This document shows, one piece after another, positions 46,821 through 55,399 of a stretch of 64,000 nucleotides of DNA (position 1 is the stretch's first letter; each line of letters starts with the position of its first letter). A program made the translations under genes and the position numbers. Below the pieces are notes generated by a model. That model did not search any database. It had not been told where the DNA came from and was given only the letters and a program-made list of their open reading frames with translations. Source of the stretch: Geodermatophilus amargosae. GTDB lineage: Bacteria; Actinomycetota; Actinomycetes; Mycobacteriales; Geodermatophilaceae. The DNA lies in the NCBI RefSeq assembly GCF_900116515.1, contig NZ_FPBA01000021.1, positions 37,176 to 101,175 of the forward strand. Reading direction: 5' to 3'.

Positions 46821-47825
46821 ATGGCAAACGATGACCATGCAATCGTTGTCGGGGTCTCCTACTACCCTGCTCTCGGGGACCTGGACGGACCTGAGAACGA
46901 CGCTCGCGACTTCGCCTCTTGGCTCGAGTCGCGCACGGGCGGGCAGGTGCCCGAGGAACAGGTCGTCACCATCCTCTCGAGCTGCTACCGGCGTCCTGCG
47001 CGGCCCAATCGAGCAGAGCCCACGACGGAGGCTCTTCGCAACGCCATCGATGATCTTGTCGAGCTCGGGGACACGACGGGCCGGATTGGGCGACGCCTCT
47101 ACCTCTTTCTCGCGGGGCACGGCTTCGCTCCCGATCTTGAGGAGACGGCGCTGCTGATGGCAAACGCCGCCCGAGGCCGTACCGGTCACCACGTGCCCGG
47201 GCGCCGCTATGCGGACTGGTTCCGCAAGTCTCCCTACTTCGACGAGGTGGTGCTGTTCATGGATTGCTGCCGCGAGAACTACCCGCGGAGGCCGCTGCAG
47301 GCCGTGCACCTCGATGACATCGCCGGCACGCAGCCGGCCCGGTTCTTCTACGGCTTGGCGACGGAGTTCTCGCGCGCCGCCCGCGAGCGGCCCGACCAGC
47401 GCGGGGTAGTCCACGGTGTCTTCACCCGCGCCCTGCTGAACGGGCTCGCGACCCCACCGGCGGGTGGACAGGCGATCACCGGGAGCTGGCTCGAACGGTT
47501 CGTCTACAACGAGCTGACCACGGCGCTGCCTGACCAGGAGCGCCAAGAGCCGAAGTTCTCCTACGACCGTATGAACGAGATCGTCTTCGCCGGTGCCAAT
47601 CCGGTCTACCAGGCTCCGTTCCGGATCCGCATCACCGCCGGCGCCGCCGGCCCGGACCCCGAGCTGCAGGACGGATCGTTCACGCAGGTGGCATCGGTGA
47701 GCCGAGCCGGCAGGATCTGGGAGTGGGCGCTGGGGCCGGGGCTGTACCGATACGGCCCGCGTGGCGGCCCTTACCGGACACTCGAACTGGTCGGAGAGGG
47801 CCGGGTCGTCGATGTCGATATCTGA
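46821..47825 (+). CDS. Caspase-fold (C14) protease with C-terminal beta domain
   Basis: A 334-residue protein beginning AIVVGVSYYPALGDLDGPENDA, the first strand and loop of the caspase-haemoglobinase fold. The dyad is His100 (FLAGHGF) and Cys150 (FMDCCRE). The p10-like end and the domain at about 270-334 (QAPFRIRITAG, EWALGPGLYRYGP) form a small beta unit. Bacterial caspase-like proteases of this type cut substrates in immune or cell-death systems. No membrane or sensor domain is fused, so activation must come from a partner. GGAGGTG precedes the ATG. It overlaps the GH13 gene by 14 bases. Confidence 0.9.
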   Translation: MANDDHAIVVGVSYYPALGDLDGPENDARDFASWLESRTGGQVPEEQVVTILSSCYRRPARPNRAEPTTEALRNAIDDLVELGDTTGRIGRRLYLFLAGHGFAPDLEETALLMANAARGRTGHHVPGRRYADWFRKSPYFDEVVLFMDCCRENYPRRPLQAVHLDDIAGTQPARFFYGLATEFSRAARERPDQRGVVHGVFTRALLNGLATPPAGGQAITGSWLERFVYNELTTALPDQERQEPKFSYDRMNEIVFAGANPVYQAPFRIRITAGAAGPDPELQDGSFTQVASVSRAGRIWEWALGPGLYRYGPRGGPYRTLELVGEGRVVDVDI

Positions 47826-50800
47826 GGCCCACCCCGACGACGTCCAACTCCTCGCCACCGCGCCCCCGGGCACGGAGATCTTCGTCATCGACCACGGCTT
47901 CCGGCTCCGCGCCCGAGGGATCGGCGGAGTGGCGCAGGCGTTGGAGCCCGGTCTCTATAAGGTGAAGTTTCGGTCAGGCTCCGCGATCCACGAGATGCAT
48001 CAGGCACTCGAGCCCGGGGCCGGGACGGTGATCGTGACCGCGCCACCGCTCCTGTTCTCCTCCGCGGCCCCCCTCGCGGACACTGCAAAGAGCCACGAGT
48101 ACCACCAGGACGCCGCCGCGGCGCTCAGCCGCGAGGTCCATGCCCGAGTCGGCTACGGGAGCGAGGTCTTCGTCTTCGCGCGAGCGTGGTCGCCCACCGG
48201 CACGTCACCGCGGGGCAACCCCGCCCGTGCCCTGCAGCTCCTCGACCTCGGCGGAGCGCCGCTCATTGAGCTGGAGACGCGGTCGCGTACCAACCTCGCA
48301 GCGGCGGACCCGTGGGCGGGCTGCACCGTGCAGGTCACCCCGGGCGCGTACCGGTTGCGACTCGACGCGGCGCCCTGGGGCAGGCTGGAACAGTTGGTCG
48401 TCGCCGCTCCGCACTGGCAGACCCAAGTGTTCGTTCTAGGTGCGGAAGACCCTCGCGACGACGCGCCACCGTGGCACGTCGACCTCGCCCGCGCGACGGT
48501 CCTGCAGTCACGACTGGGGCGGGGCTTCGACCCAGCACACGACCAACAGCGGCTTACCGACCTGGCCCGCCTCGCGCTGGTCAACGGGCGGAGCGTGGTG
48601 CCCGCGCAGGAGCTCGTGGACATGCTCGGCGGTCCCGAGGCCGACCCGATGCTCGGGATCCTCGCCGGGCACGCCCTGGTGCTCGCCGGCGCCGCGAACG
48701 CCGACCTGCTCGCCGACGTGGTCACCAGGCTGCGCGCGCTCCTCGGTCGGCACCCCGATGTGGAGGCGCTAGCCCTGATCACCCCGGTGGCCGACCCGGC
48801 GTACCGGTTCACCATCCCCCCGATGCTCACGGCCAGCTGGAGGCTGGTCGTCGACGCCTCGTCGCGCCGACCGGATGTGGTGCCGGCCGGCTCTCTCGCC
48901 GCGTGCGTGTCCCCGGCGCTGTGGGGGAACGGGCCGTGGCTGCAGTGGCAGACCGAGGAGATGCTCCAGCCCGGGGACTCATCTGCAGATGGCGCGGGAC
49001 TGGCGGAGGTGGCGGCACGGATCGCCGACGCGGGGGCGCGTCTGGAGCCAGAGCGGTGGCGCGAGCTCGTCGACGAGGAGCTCGGTGACCTGGAGGAGGC
49101 CCTTCTCGTCCGGCTCGCGGGCCCCCCACCGACGAGGCACGAAGGACGCGGCCAGCTGAGATCGCGACCCCCGCACGCCCCGGCGAGCATGCCGTCCGCC
49201 ACATCGGCCCCCGGTGGGCCGGCGGCGCGCGGCGCCGATATCGCTGCGGGGCTGGGCATGCCAGCGGGCGCACTGGGCGCCGTCGCCGACCGGCTGCTCT
49301 CCCGGTTGGAGCACCTCGCGCCGGATGCCCCTGACCGCGCGTCGATGGCGCCGGGCGGTCCGGTCACCGACATCGCGCGGCGCAGGCTCGGGTCGTTCGT
49401 GCTGTGGCGCCCCGGTCGGACGGACCCGCCTCCGACACTTGTCATCGGTCGCCCTGCGTCGGGCAACCCGCCGACGCTGGACGACATGACGTTCCATCCG
49501 CTGACCCCGGATCCAGCGATCCCCGACCTCTGGCAGGTCACCGCTGCCGCGTGCAACCTCACCGAGGGCACGGTCTATCACTACTGGTTCCAGGTCGGCG
49601 ACACGAGGCCGGGTCGGCCCGGCTTCACCGTATGGCGCACCGACCCGCTGGCGAGCACGGTCGACTGGAGGTTGCTGTCACCGCCGTTGCCCCCGCCCTA
49701 CACCCAGGACGACCGGTGGCCCGCATCGGTGATCAAGCTCCGCGGCGGGCTGCTCGTGGAGTGCGATCCCGGCGGTGAGGAGCCGGACTGGTCGAGGGAC
49801 GGCGGGCTGCTGGCCTTGCCCGCCAATAATCGCACCGTCTACTACAAACTGCCCTCCCGCTGGGCCCGCGGCTCTCCGGAGGGCGGTATCGAGGTCGCCG
49901 CCGGCACGTTCCAGGACGTGCTCGCCCTGGTGGACGCCGACGCCGCCCCCGGGACGTTTCGCGGCGTCGCGGCGCTCGCTCCCGGACGAGCGCACCTGGT
50001 CGATCTAGGGGTGACCACGCTCGAGCTGGCACCCGTCGCCGACAGTTGGGTGACACGCGACTGGGGCTACGCCACCAGCAACTACTTCGCACCCGACCAC
50101 GACCTCGGCTGCCCCCCGCAGAGCAGCTCACCCACATCTAGCCGGGACTTCGCCCGACTGGTCACCGCATGTCACCGGCATGGCATCCGAGTGGGATATG
50201 ACGCCGTCATGGCGTTCGGGCAGCGCGATCCCTATTCGGAGATCAACTTTCTCGACTTCCACGTCCAGTGGGGCAGCGGGGACCCGGAGCAGTCCGACCG
50301 GGACGGCTTCGGCGGCGATCTCTGGAAATACGGGTGGCGAACGCGCGGGTACGACCCGATCGAAGGCCGAATCACCGAGGTCGAGCCCGCTCGCCGCTTC
50401 ATGCTGGCCCACGCTGCGCGGTGGGCTCACGAGAACCGGATGGACAGCATTCGGATCGACAGCGTCAACAACGTGCGGAACCTCGACTTCATCGCGGAGT
50501 TCACCCGATTCGCCCGAGAGCTCGCGCGCGACCGTGCCGTGGCGGCCGGCTTGCCTGTCAGCGCCGCCGACGAGCGGTTCCTCGTAGTCGGCGAGGAATT
50601 GTCCGTCCCGGTCGCGCTGGTCCGGGAAGGGCGCCTCGACGCCCTGTGGAACGAGCGGTTCAAGCACGCGATCCGCTCCGCAATCCTGGGCGAGACCGGC
50701 GAGGGTGATGATGACTTCGAGCGAACGGTGCGCAAGCTCGTGGACTGCCGGGAGCTGGGATTCGCGGACGGCGCCCAGGCGGTCAACTACGTGACATCCC

Positions 50801-51378
50801 ACGACGTGGAGGGATACCGCAACGAGCGCCTGTATGACTTCCTGGTGAACAACGGGGTCGGGCGCACCGAAGAGCGGATTAAGCTGGCCTTCGTCTGCCT
50901 GCTGACCGCCGTGGGCATCCCGATGATCCTCGCGGGTGAAGAGTTCGCCGACCAGCACGACCTACCCATCGCCTCTGCCAAGCAGGTGGACCCGGTGAAC
51001 TTCGACCGGCTGTCCGAGGAGTGGAGGCAGCGGGTCTTCCGCCACGTGAGCAGGCTGGTGCGGCTCCGGCAGACGTCGGAGGCCCTGTCGGTCAACGACA
51101 CGGAGTTCATCCACGTCGACCTCACCGCCGGCCGTCGTGTGTTCGCCTGGCGCCGCGGCGCACCCGGTCAGAGGCCAGTGGTCACGGTCGCCAACTTCAG
51201 CGACTGGGGCACTCCCGAGCCGCAGGACCCGCGCTCCGAGTATGTCATCGGGAACTGGCCACTCACCCCGAGCGGTGAGCTGTGGCGGGAGGTGACGCAG
51301 GACCGCGCCGTCCCGCCGGAGTGGGTCGGGCGAGAGCCGCTTTATCCGTGGGAGGCCAAGGTCTATGCCCTTACCTGA
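47812..51378 (+). CDS. Multidomain protein ending in a GH13 glycosidase domain
   Basis: A 1,188-residue protein. Residues 1-230 hold tandem beta units (ALEPGLYKVKFRSG, VTPGAYRLRLDAAPWG) similar to the caspase's C-terminus. Residues 230-480 are helical and unrecognised. From about 520 a CBM48-like region (SFVLWRPGR) leads into an isoamylase/branching-enzyme-type GH13 barrel (DWGYATSNYFAPDHDLG). The nucleophile Asp883 (IRIDSV), acid/base Glu928 or Glu929 (VVGEEL) and Asp998 (SHDVEG) are kept. Region I reads YDAVMAFG instead of DxVxNH, so substrate choice may be altered. No signal peptide. It starts inside the caspase gene's end, so the two are coupled. Confidence 0.88.
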   Translation: MSISEAHPDDVQLLATAPPGTEIFVIDHGFRLRARGIGGVAQALEPGLYKVKFRSGSAIHEMHQALEPGAGTVIVTAPPLLFSSAAPLADTAKSHEYHQDAAAALSREVHARVGYGSEVFVFARAWSPTGTSPRGNPARALQLLDLGGAPLIELETRSRTNLAAADPWAGCTVQVTPGAYRLRLDAAPWGRLEQLVVAAPHWQTQVFVLGAEDPRDDAPPWHVDLARATVLQSRLGRGFDPAHDQQRLTDLARLALVNGRSVVPAQELVDMLGGPEADPMLGILAGHALVLAGAANADLLADVVTRLRALLGRHPDVEALALITPVADPAYRFTIPPMLTASWRLVVDASSRRPDVVPAGSLAACVSPALWGNGPWLQWQTEEMLQPGDSSADGAGLAEVAARIADAGARLEPERWRELVDEELGDLEEALLVRLAGPPPTRHEGRGQLRSRPPHAPASMPSATSAPGGPAARGADIAAGLGMPAGALGAVADRLLSRLEHLAPDAPDRASMAPGGPVTDIARRRLGSFVLWRPGRTDPPPTLVIGRPASGNPPTLDDMTFHPLTPDPAIPDLWQVTAAACNLTEGTVYHYWFQVGDTRPGRPGFTVWRTDPLASTVDWRLLSPPLPPPYTQDDRWPASVIKLRGGLLVECDPGGEEPDWSRDGGLLALPANNRTVYYKLPSRWARGSPEGGIEVAAGTFQDVLALVDADAAPGTFRGVAALAPGRAHLVDLGVTTLELAPVADSWVTRDWGYATSNYFAPDHDLGCPPQSSSPTSSRDFARLVTACHRHGIRVGYDAVMAFGQRDPYSEINFLDFHVQWGSGDPEQSDRDGFGGDLWKYGWRTRGYDPIEGRITEVEPARRFMLAHAARWAHENRMDSIRIDSVNNVRNLDFIAEFTRFARELARDRAVAAGLPVSAADERFLVVGEELSVPVALVREGRLDALWNERFKHAIRSAILGETGEGDDDFERTVRKLVDCRELGFADGAQAVNYVTSHDVEGYRNERLYDFLVNNGVGRTEERIKLAFVCLLTAVGIPMILAGEEFADQHDLPIASAKQVDPVNFDRLSEEWRQRVFRHVSRLVRLRQTSEALSVNDTEFIHVDLTAGRRVFAWRRGAPGQRPVVTVANFSDWGTPEPQDPRSEYVIGNWPLTPSGELWREVTQDRAVPPEWVGREPLYPWEAKVYALT

Positions 51379-51545
51379 GCGCGGTAGGCGTGCGTCGCCG
51401 GTCACGGCTGAGCCGCGGTCGGCGACCCTGTCCACAGTGCGGACCGGGCGACTTCCCGCAGAGCGAGACCACGGGAAGGGCCCAGGCGCGACGGGTCGGC
51501 GGTTGCCGCGACCGTCGCGTGCCGCTTCATCCTTGACTGGGGGCG

Positions 51546-52128
51546 TGAGTACCGCGCGGGTGGCGATGCGGGTGGAGCTCCGCGTCATCGTCATGGGCAT
51601 ACGACCGGCCCGACGGGCTGGCGCCTACTCGCTGACCTCGAGCGCGAGGGCCTCGCCGGGCCGAAGCTACGCGTCTGCAACGACGCATTGCCGCGGCTGT
51701 GCGCGGCGCTGGACCGATGGGTGGCCGCGCTTGGGTGCGCGCTGCAATGGACGTAGGCGACCCACGGCATCCGCCACTCATGGCAGTGGAGGAACGTGAT
51801 CCTCGCCGACCGGCGGGCTGCAGCCGACGACGACCGACCCGTGCTGGTACTGCAGGACGACGTGCGGTTGTGCCGCGACTTCACGCAGCGGGCGACACGC
51901 CTCATCGCGGGCATCTTCGATCCGGCGAAGGTGACGCTGCACCTCTACCTGACGGCGGAGCGATCGCCGCTCCGCGCGACCTGCGGGACGGGGTTGCGGC
52001 GAGGCCGGTCGGGGACGTCACGCGCACCGGGTGGGTCGACATGGGCGCCTTCCTCGCCCACCCCCCGGCTGTTTGAGGCTCTGGGCTGGCGGCTCGACCC
52101 GGTACCGGTGACCCGCTGGAGGACGAAC
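51546..52128 (+). pseudogene. Phage-type glycosyltransferase relic
   Basis: Three plus-frame pieces fit one ancestral protein: MRVELRVIVMG, then after a frameshift GPTGWRLLADLEREGLAGPK and DRWVAALGCALQWT. A TAG stop follows, then THGIRHSWQWRNVILAD and VLVLQDDVRLCRDF with VTLHLYLT. The VLVLQDD core and its surroundings resemble the glycosyltransferases found in actinobacterial prophages. It carries at least one shift and one nonsense codon and is cut by the IS3 at 52129. Assignment is tentative. Confidence 0.4.
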
Positions 52129-52169
52129 GGGACTGCCCCGCCTTCAGTTGACTCGTTCGGTAGGGGCGG

Positions 52170-53033
52170 TCAGGCCGCGTGAGCGGCCCGGGTCAGTGTC
52201 TCGAACTCGATGGGCGTGAGTCGTCCGAGGCGGCGTTGCCGGCGGCGCCGGTGGTAGGTCTTCTCGATCCAGGTGATGATCGCCAGCCGGAGGTCCTCTC
52301 GGGTGGTCCAGCGCTGCCGGTCGAGGACGTTGCGCTGCAGGAGGGCGAAGAAGGACTCCATCGCGGCGTTGTTGCCGCAGGCGCCGACGCGGCCCATCGA
52401 GCCGATCAGGCCGTTGTTCTTCAGCGCGGTGACGAAGGCGTTCGAGCGGAACTGACTGCCGCGGTTGGAGTGCACGATCGTGCCGGTCGGTGCCCGCAGG
52501 GCGATGGCGTTGCGCAGCGCGGTCGCGGCCAGCGCCGCGGTCATCCGGGCGTCCATCGAGTAGCCGACGATCCGCCCGGAGTGCACGTCCTTGATGGCGC
52601 AGAGGTAGAGCTTGCCCTCGCTGGTGGGGTGCTTGGTGATGTCGGTCAGCCAGACCGCGTTGGGTGCCGCTGCGGTGAACTGGCGGTCGACCAGGTCGTC
52701 GTGCACCGGCGGGCCGGCCTTGCGGTTCAGGCCCCGCTTGTTGGCGAACACCGACCAGATCCGCTGCTGGGAGCACAGCCGGGTGACCCGGTTCTCACCC
52801 GCGGTCAGGCCGCGTTCGCGCAGCTGATCGGCGATGAACCGGTAGCCGAACGCCGGATCGTCGTGGTGGATGTCGTAGGCGGCGTTGATCAGGTGTGCGG
52901 CGTCCCAGTCGCGCCGACTGACGGGATCGGCGCACCACTTGTAGAAGGCCTGCTTGGAGAAGCCCAGCACCCGGCAGGTCATCGCGACGGGGATCCTCTC
53001 GGCGGCGAGTTCACGGACCAGCGGGTAGATCAT
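52170..53033 (-). CDS. IS3 transposase OrfB
   Basis: A 287-residue DDE recombinase, usually made as an OrfAB fusion by frameshifting. It has the HTH_21 region (DPAFGYRFIADQLRERG), then the integrase core with WLTDITKH, VHSNRGSQFRS and NAAMESFFALLQ, and the C-terminal RRRRQRRLGRLTPIEFE. Where relatives have HSDRG this copy has HSNRG, replacing the second catalytic aspartate, and GDNAAMES reads GNNAAMES. Unless another residue compensates, transposition should fail. ATG at 53033 overlaps the OrfA stop. Confidence 0.9.
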   Translation of the reverse strand: MIYPLVRELAAERIPVAMTCRVLGFSKQAFYKWCADPVSRRDWDAAHLINAAYDIHHDDPAFGYRFIADQLRERGLTAGENRVTRLCSQQRIWSVFANKRGLNRKAGPPVHDDLVDRQFTAAAPNAVWLTDITKHPTSEGKLYLCAIKDVHSGRIVGYSMDARMTAALAATALRNAIALRAPTGTIVHSNRGSQFRSNAFVTALKNNGLIGSMGRVGACGNNAAMESFFALLQRNVLDRQRWTTREDLRLAIITWIEKTYHRRRRQRRLGRLTPIEFETLTRAAHAA

Positions 53034-53335
53034 TGTGGGAGGACGTCGCGGGCGAAGTAGGCCGTCGCCCGCCGCAGGATCTCGTTCTCCTGCTCGAGCA
53101 GCTTGTTGCGCCGGCGCAGCTCGCGCAGCTCCGCGGACTCGTCCGTGCTTCCGCCGCCGCGGTCGCTCGAGGTCGGCGGGGCGAGGCCGTCCTCGCGGTC
53201 GGCGATCTTCAGCCACCGCTGCAGACAGGACTCCGAGATCCCAAAGTCCCGGGCCACCTGGGCGACCGACGCCTCGCCCTTGCGGGCCACGGCGATCACG
53301 TCACGACGGAACTCCGCCGGGAACGGCTTGGGCAC
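53030..53335 (-). CDS. IS3 transposase OrfA
   Basis: A 101-residue DNA-binding protein with helix-turn-helix VAQVARDFGISESCLQRW and a C-terminal leucine zipper ELRRRNKLLEQENEILRR used for oligomerisation. It starts MPKPFPAEFRRDVIAVARKG, a very common actinobacterial IS3 form. The frame is intact, in contrast to the related copy at 44678. It recognises the element ends together with OrfB. Confidence 0.93.
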   Translation of the reverse strand: MPKPFPAEFRRDVIAVARKGEASVAQVARDFGISESCLQRWLKIADREDGLAPPTSSDRGGGSTDESAELRELRRRNKLLEQENEILRRATAYFARDVLPQ

Positions 53336-53403
53336 GATGCTGATCCTTCCAGCGAGGCCGCAGCCTCACAGGCGAGGAGTCAACCGAACCGGGGGCAGTC
53401 CCC

Positions 53404-53810
53404 TGCTCCGCCCTGGTCACCGTCGGACCGAACCGCAAGGTCCGCTGCACCGGCGGCATCGGTCACGGGCCGGCCGAAGACATGCACCAGAGCCTCCTGC
53501 TTGTGACACTGCCTGACGGCCGAGAACACGCCGCCTCGCCGGGTGGAGCACCACGCCGAGCCCGTGGGAGCAGGATCTTCTTTATCGCGCGGACTGACGC
53601 CTCGGGCGGCCCTGAGGGCTCCTCCATCCGCCTACTGGAGCCATGCGTCGCGACGCAAGACACAAACTGTAAAGGCGCGCCGAGTCTCGCTGCGACTGGC
53701 GTGTCGAGGTGCTAGTGCCCCTAGTCCGCCGTCACGTGAGGTGGCACCGTGCGGGGTCGCCGAACGGCTAATGCCGAACCATTGGTATCCACGGCGAGGG
53801 GGACCCACTC
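53404..53810. other. 407 bases without a gene
   Basis: Between the IS3 right end and the small acidic gene I see no supported reading frame or RNA. Sequence that might continue the interrupted glycosyltransferase relic could not be identified. The last part should carry the promoter of the next gene pair; GAGGGGG lies at 53796-53802, eight bases before the ATG at 53811. Confidence 0.5.
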
Positions 53811-54131
53811 ATGTCTGACGAGAACACGCCGGAGGTCGAGGCTCTGCGCTCCTCTCGACGAGCGCAAGAGGCAGCAACCGCCGCCTCGGATGCTGCCAAA
53901 GAGGCGAAAGTAGCAGTTGAGCGCATCGTCGAGCCAACACTCAGCGACGACGAGAAGGGAGAAGCCGCGGAACCGGTGCGCGAGGAGGCGCCTGGGGTGA
54001 CGACTGAGGCGGTCCCGGTTGAAATCAGCAAGGTAGAGATGGGGTCCACGTACGGATTCTCAAGTCCGTATCGCTATGTCACGGGCTCAGACGGCATCAG
54101 AGAGGGCGGCGAGGGCGAGGGTCGAGTGTGA
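53811..54131 (+). CDS. Small acidic protein paired with DUF6338 gene
   Basis: A 106-residue protein of unknown function. Residues 10-45 (ALRSSRRAQEAATAASDAAKEAKVA) are heptad-like and alanine-rich, a likely coiled coil. The rest is acidic and probably disordered. It stops nine bases before the DUF6338 gene and shares its lower GC, so the two form a unit and were probably acquired together. A partner or regulator of the membrane protein is possible. Coding is supported by position and ribosome binding site, not by homology. Confidence 0.6.
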   Translation: MSDENTPEVEALRSSRRAQEAATAASDAAKEAKVAVERIVEPTLSDDEKGEAAEPVREEAPGVTTEAVPVEISKVEMGSTYGFSSPYRYVTGSDGIREGGEGEGRV

Positions 54132-54140
54132 CCCACGGCC

Positions 54141-55052
54141 ATGACTCCTGAGTCAGTCATCACGTTTGCGGCCTTTCTCCTCTTAGTGGCGCCAGGGTTG
54201 CTGTTCGAATTACTGAGAGAACGCAGACGCCCAGCCATGGAGGAAACCACATTCAGGGAGGCCAGCAGGATTGCGTTGGCAAGTTTGGCATTCAGCGGCA
54301 CTGCTACGGGTATCCTAGCCGTAGTCCGAATCTTGCAGCCCGCCTGGATGCCCGACCCCAGACGCTGGCTTGAGTCTGGCCAAACCTACGTGGAGGACGA
54401 GTATCGCCTCATCGTCCGAGCGGTGGTGGTGGAGGTCGTCCTTGCCCTAGCCCTCGCCATTGCGTTTGACTTATTGCTGCGCAAGCGGGCTCGAGGCGAC
54501 ATGGCCAACGGCGGGATCTGGTACCAATTGCTGCGAGCGGAAGTGCCCGCCGATAAAGTCCCTTGGGTGAGCCTTAAGCTGAAGAACGGACCGTATATCG
54601 CAGGCTACGTCGCTCGATATAGCACTGGCAAGGAACTCGACGACAGGGAGATGGTCCTTAAGCACAACCCTGCAAACACCGGGATGAAACTGCAGCCGCA
54701 GGAGGCCGGGTCAGGCCTTGAGCGACTCGATGGGTGGGATCGTGTCGTTGTCCCTGGAAGTGAGATTCAGTACTGGAAGCTTGAGTACCGCCCCATAGCG
54801 CCTGTTCCGACCGGCGTTAGGTCAGCCCAGCGAGGAACATTGCGCCTGCTGCACCGCACATCGACTCCACAGGCAGCTCAAGGGAAACCGCCCTCGGCCA
54901 AACAAGGGCTGACAGGCACGAAGGCGGGATCGCTCGCCCGCCTTCGCGACCGGGTTCGACCGAAGGCACTCGGCGTGCGCGGCGGGGTCGGCACGGCTCC
55001 GTTACGCCAGCAGCGCCGCAGGGGTATGTCGGGCCGGCCGGTCGACGACTGA
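54141..55052 (+). CDS. DUF6338 family membrane protein
   Basis: A 303-residue protein. Hydrophobic helices: ITFAAFLLLVAPGLLFELL (residues 7-25), about 47-65 (ALASLAFSGTATGILAV) and about 95-115 (VVVEVVLALALAIAFDLLL). A cytoplasmic domain follows with WVSLKLKNGPYIAGYVARYST and VVVPGSEIQYWKLEY, an SH3-like barrel typical of DUF6338. The start matches the family (TPESVITFAAF). Function is not known; such genes are scattered in actinobacterial accessory DNA. The GC content is visibly lower than in the core genes, a sign of transfer. Confidence 0.82.
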   Translation: MTPESVITFAAFLLLVAPGLLFELLRERRRPAMEETTFREASRIALASLAFSGTATGILAVVRILQPAWMPDPRRWLESGQTYVEDEYRLIVRAVVVEVVLALALAIAFDLLLRKRARGDMANGGIWYQLLRAEVPADKVPWVSLKLKNGPYIAGYVARYSTGKELDDREMVLKHNPANTGMKLQPQEAGSGLERLDGWDRVVVPGSEIQYWKLEYRPIAPVPTGVRSAQRGTLRLLHRTSTPQAAQGKPPSAKQGLTGTKAGSLARLRDRVRPKALGVRGGVGTAPLRQQRRRGMSGRPVDD

Positions 55053-55399
55053 AGCACGGGTGTCTGTACTCGCCTTGGGAACGTCGAGGAGCGCATGATT
55101 TCCCCGACGACCTGCAGGATCGATGTCTCGCTGCGCGATTTGGCGTCCTGAGCGAGGCCAGCAGGAGCCTTCGGGGCCTTACGGACGGTCACAGCCGCTT
55201 TCAAGGGCCCACGATTCGGCTGCCCGGGAAGCGAGCCACCTCCCGCGGTCCGTCGAGACGCTCGGGCAAGGGGTGGACCCCAGGTCCCCCCTCCAACCTC
55301 ATCTGATCACCTCTCGGTTTATCACTACAGCCGCACTTGTTTCGGCAAAGTTCGGCGTACCTGTCTGGCTGAGGCGAGGGTGCTGACCACGGTGGGCGG
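55053..55399. other. 347 bases without a clear gene
   Basis: I see no supported gene. The last 60 bases (TTCGGCAAAGTTCGGCGTACCTGTCTGGCT region) probably belong to the left end of the IS701 relic that starts coding at 55400. Confidence 0.45.

Larger units (their letters stand above)
52129..53403 (-). mobile_element. Intact IS3-family element, 1,275 bp
   Basis: Terminal inverted repeats are GGGACTGCCCCGCCTTCAGT plus TGACTC at 52129-52154 and, reversed, GGGACTGCCCCCGGTTCGGT plus TGACTC at 53403-53378, 22 of 26 positions equal. Inside lie OrfA and OrfB with an ATGA overlap. I see no target duplication in the flanks. Confidence 0.85.

Noticed and set aside
53482..53818. Several small frames after the IS3
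   Set aside because: They overlap each other, lack ribosome binding sites and show no motif.
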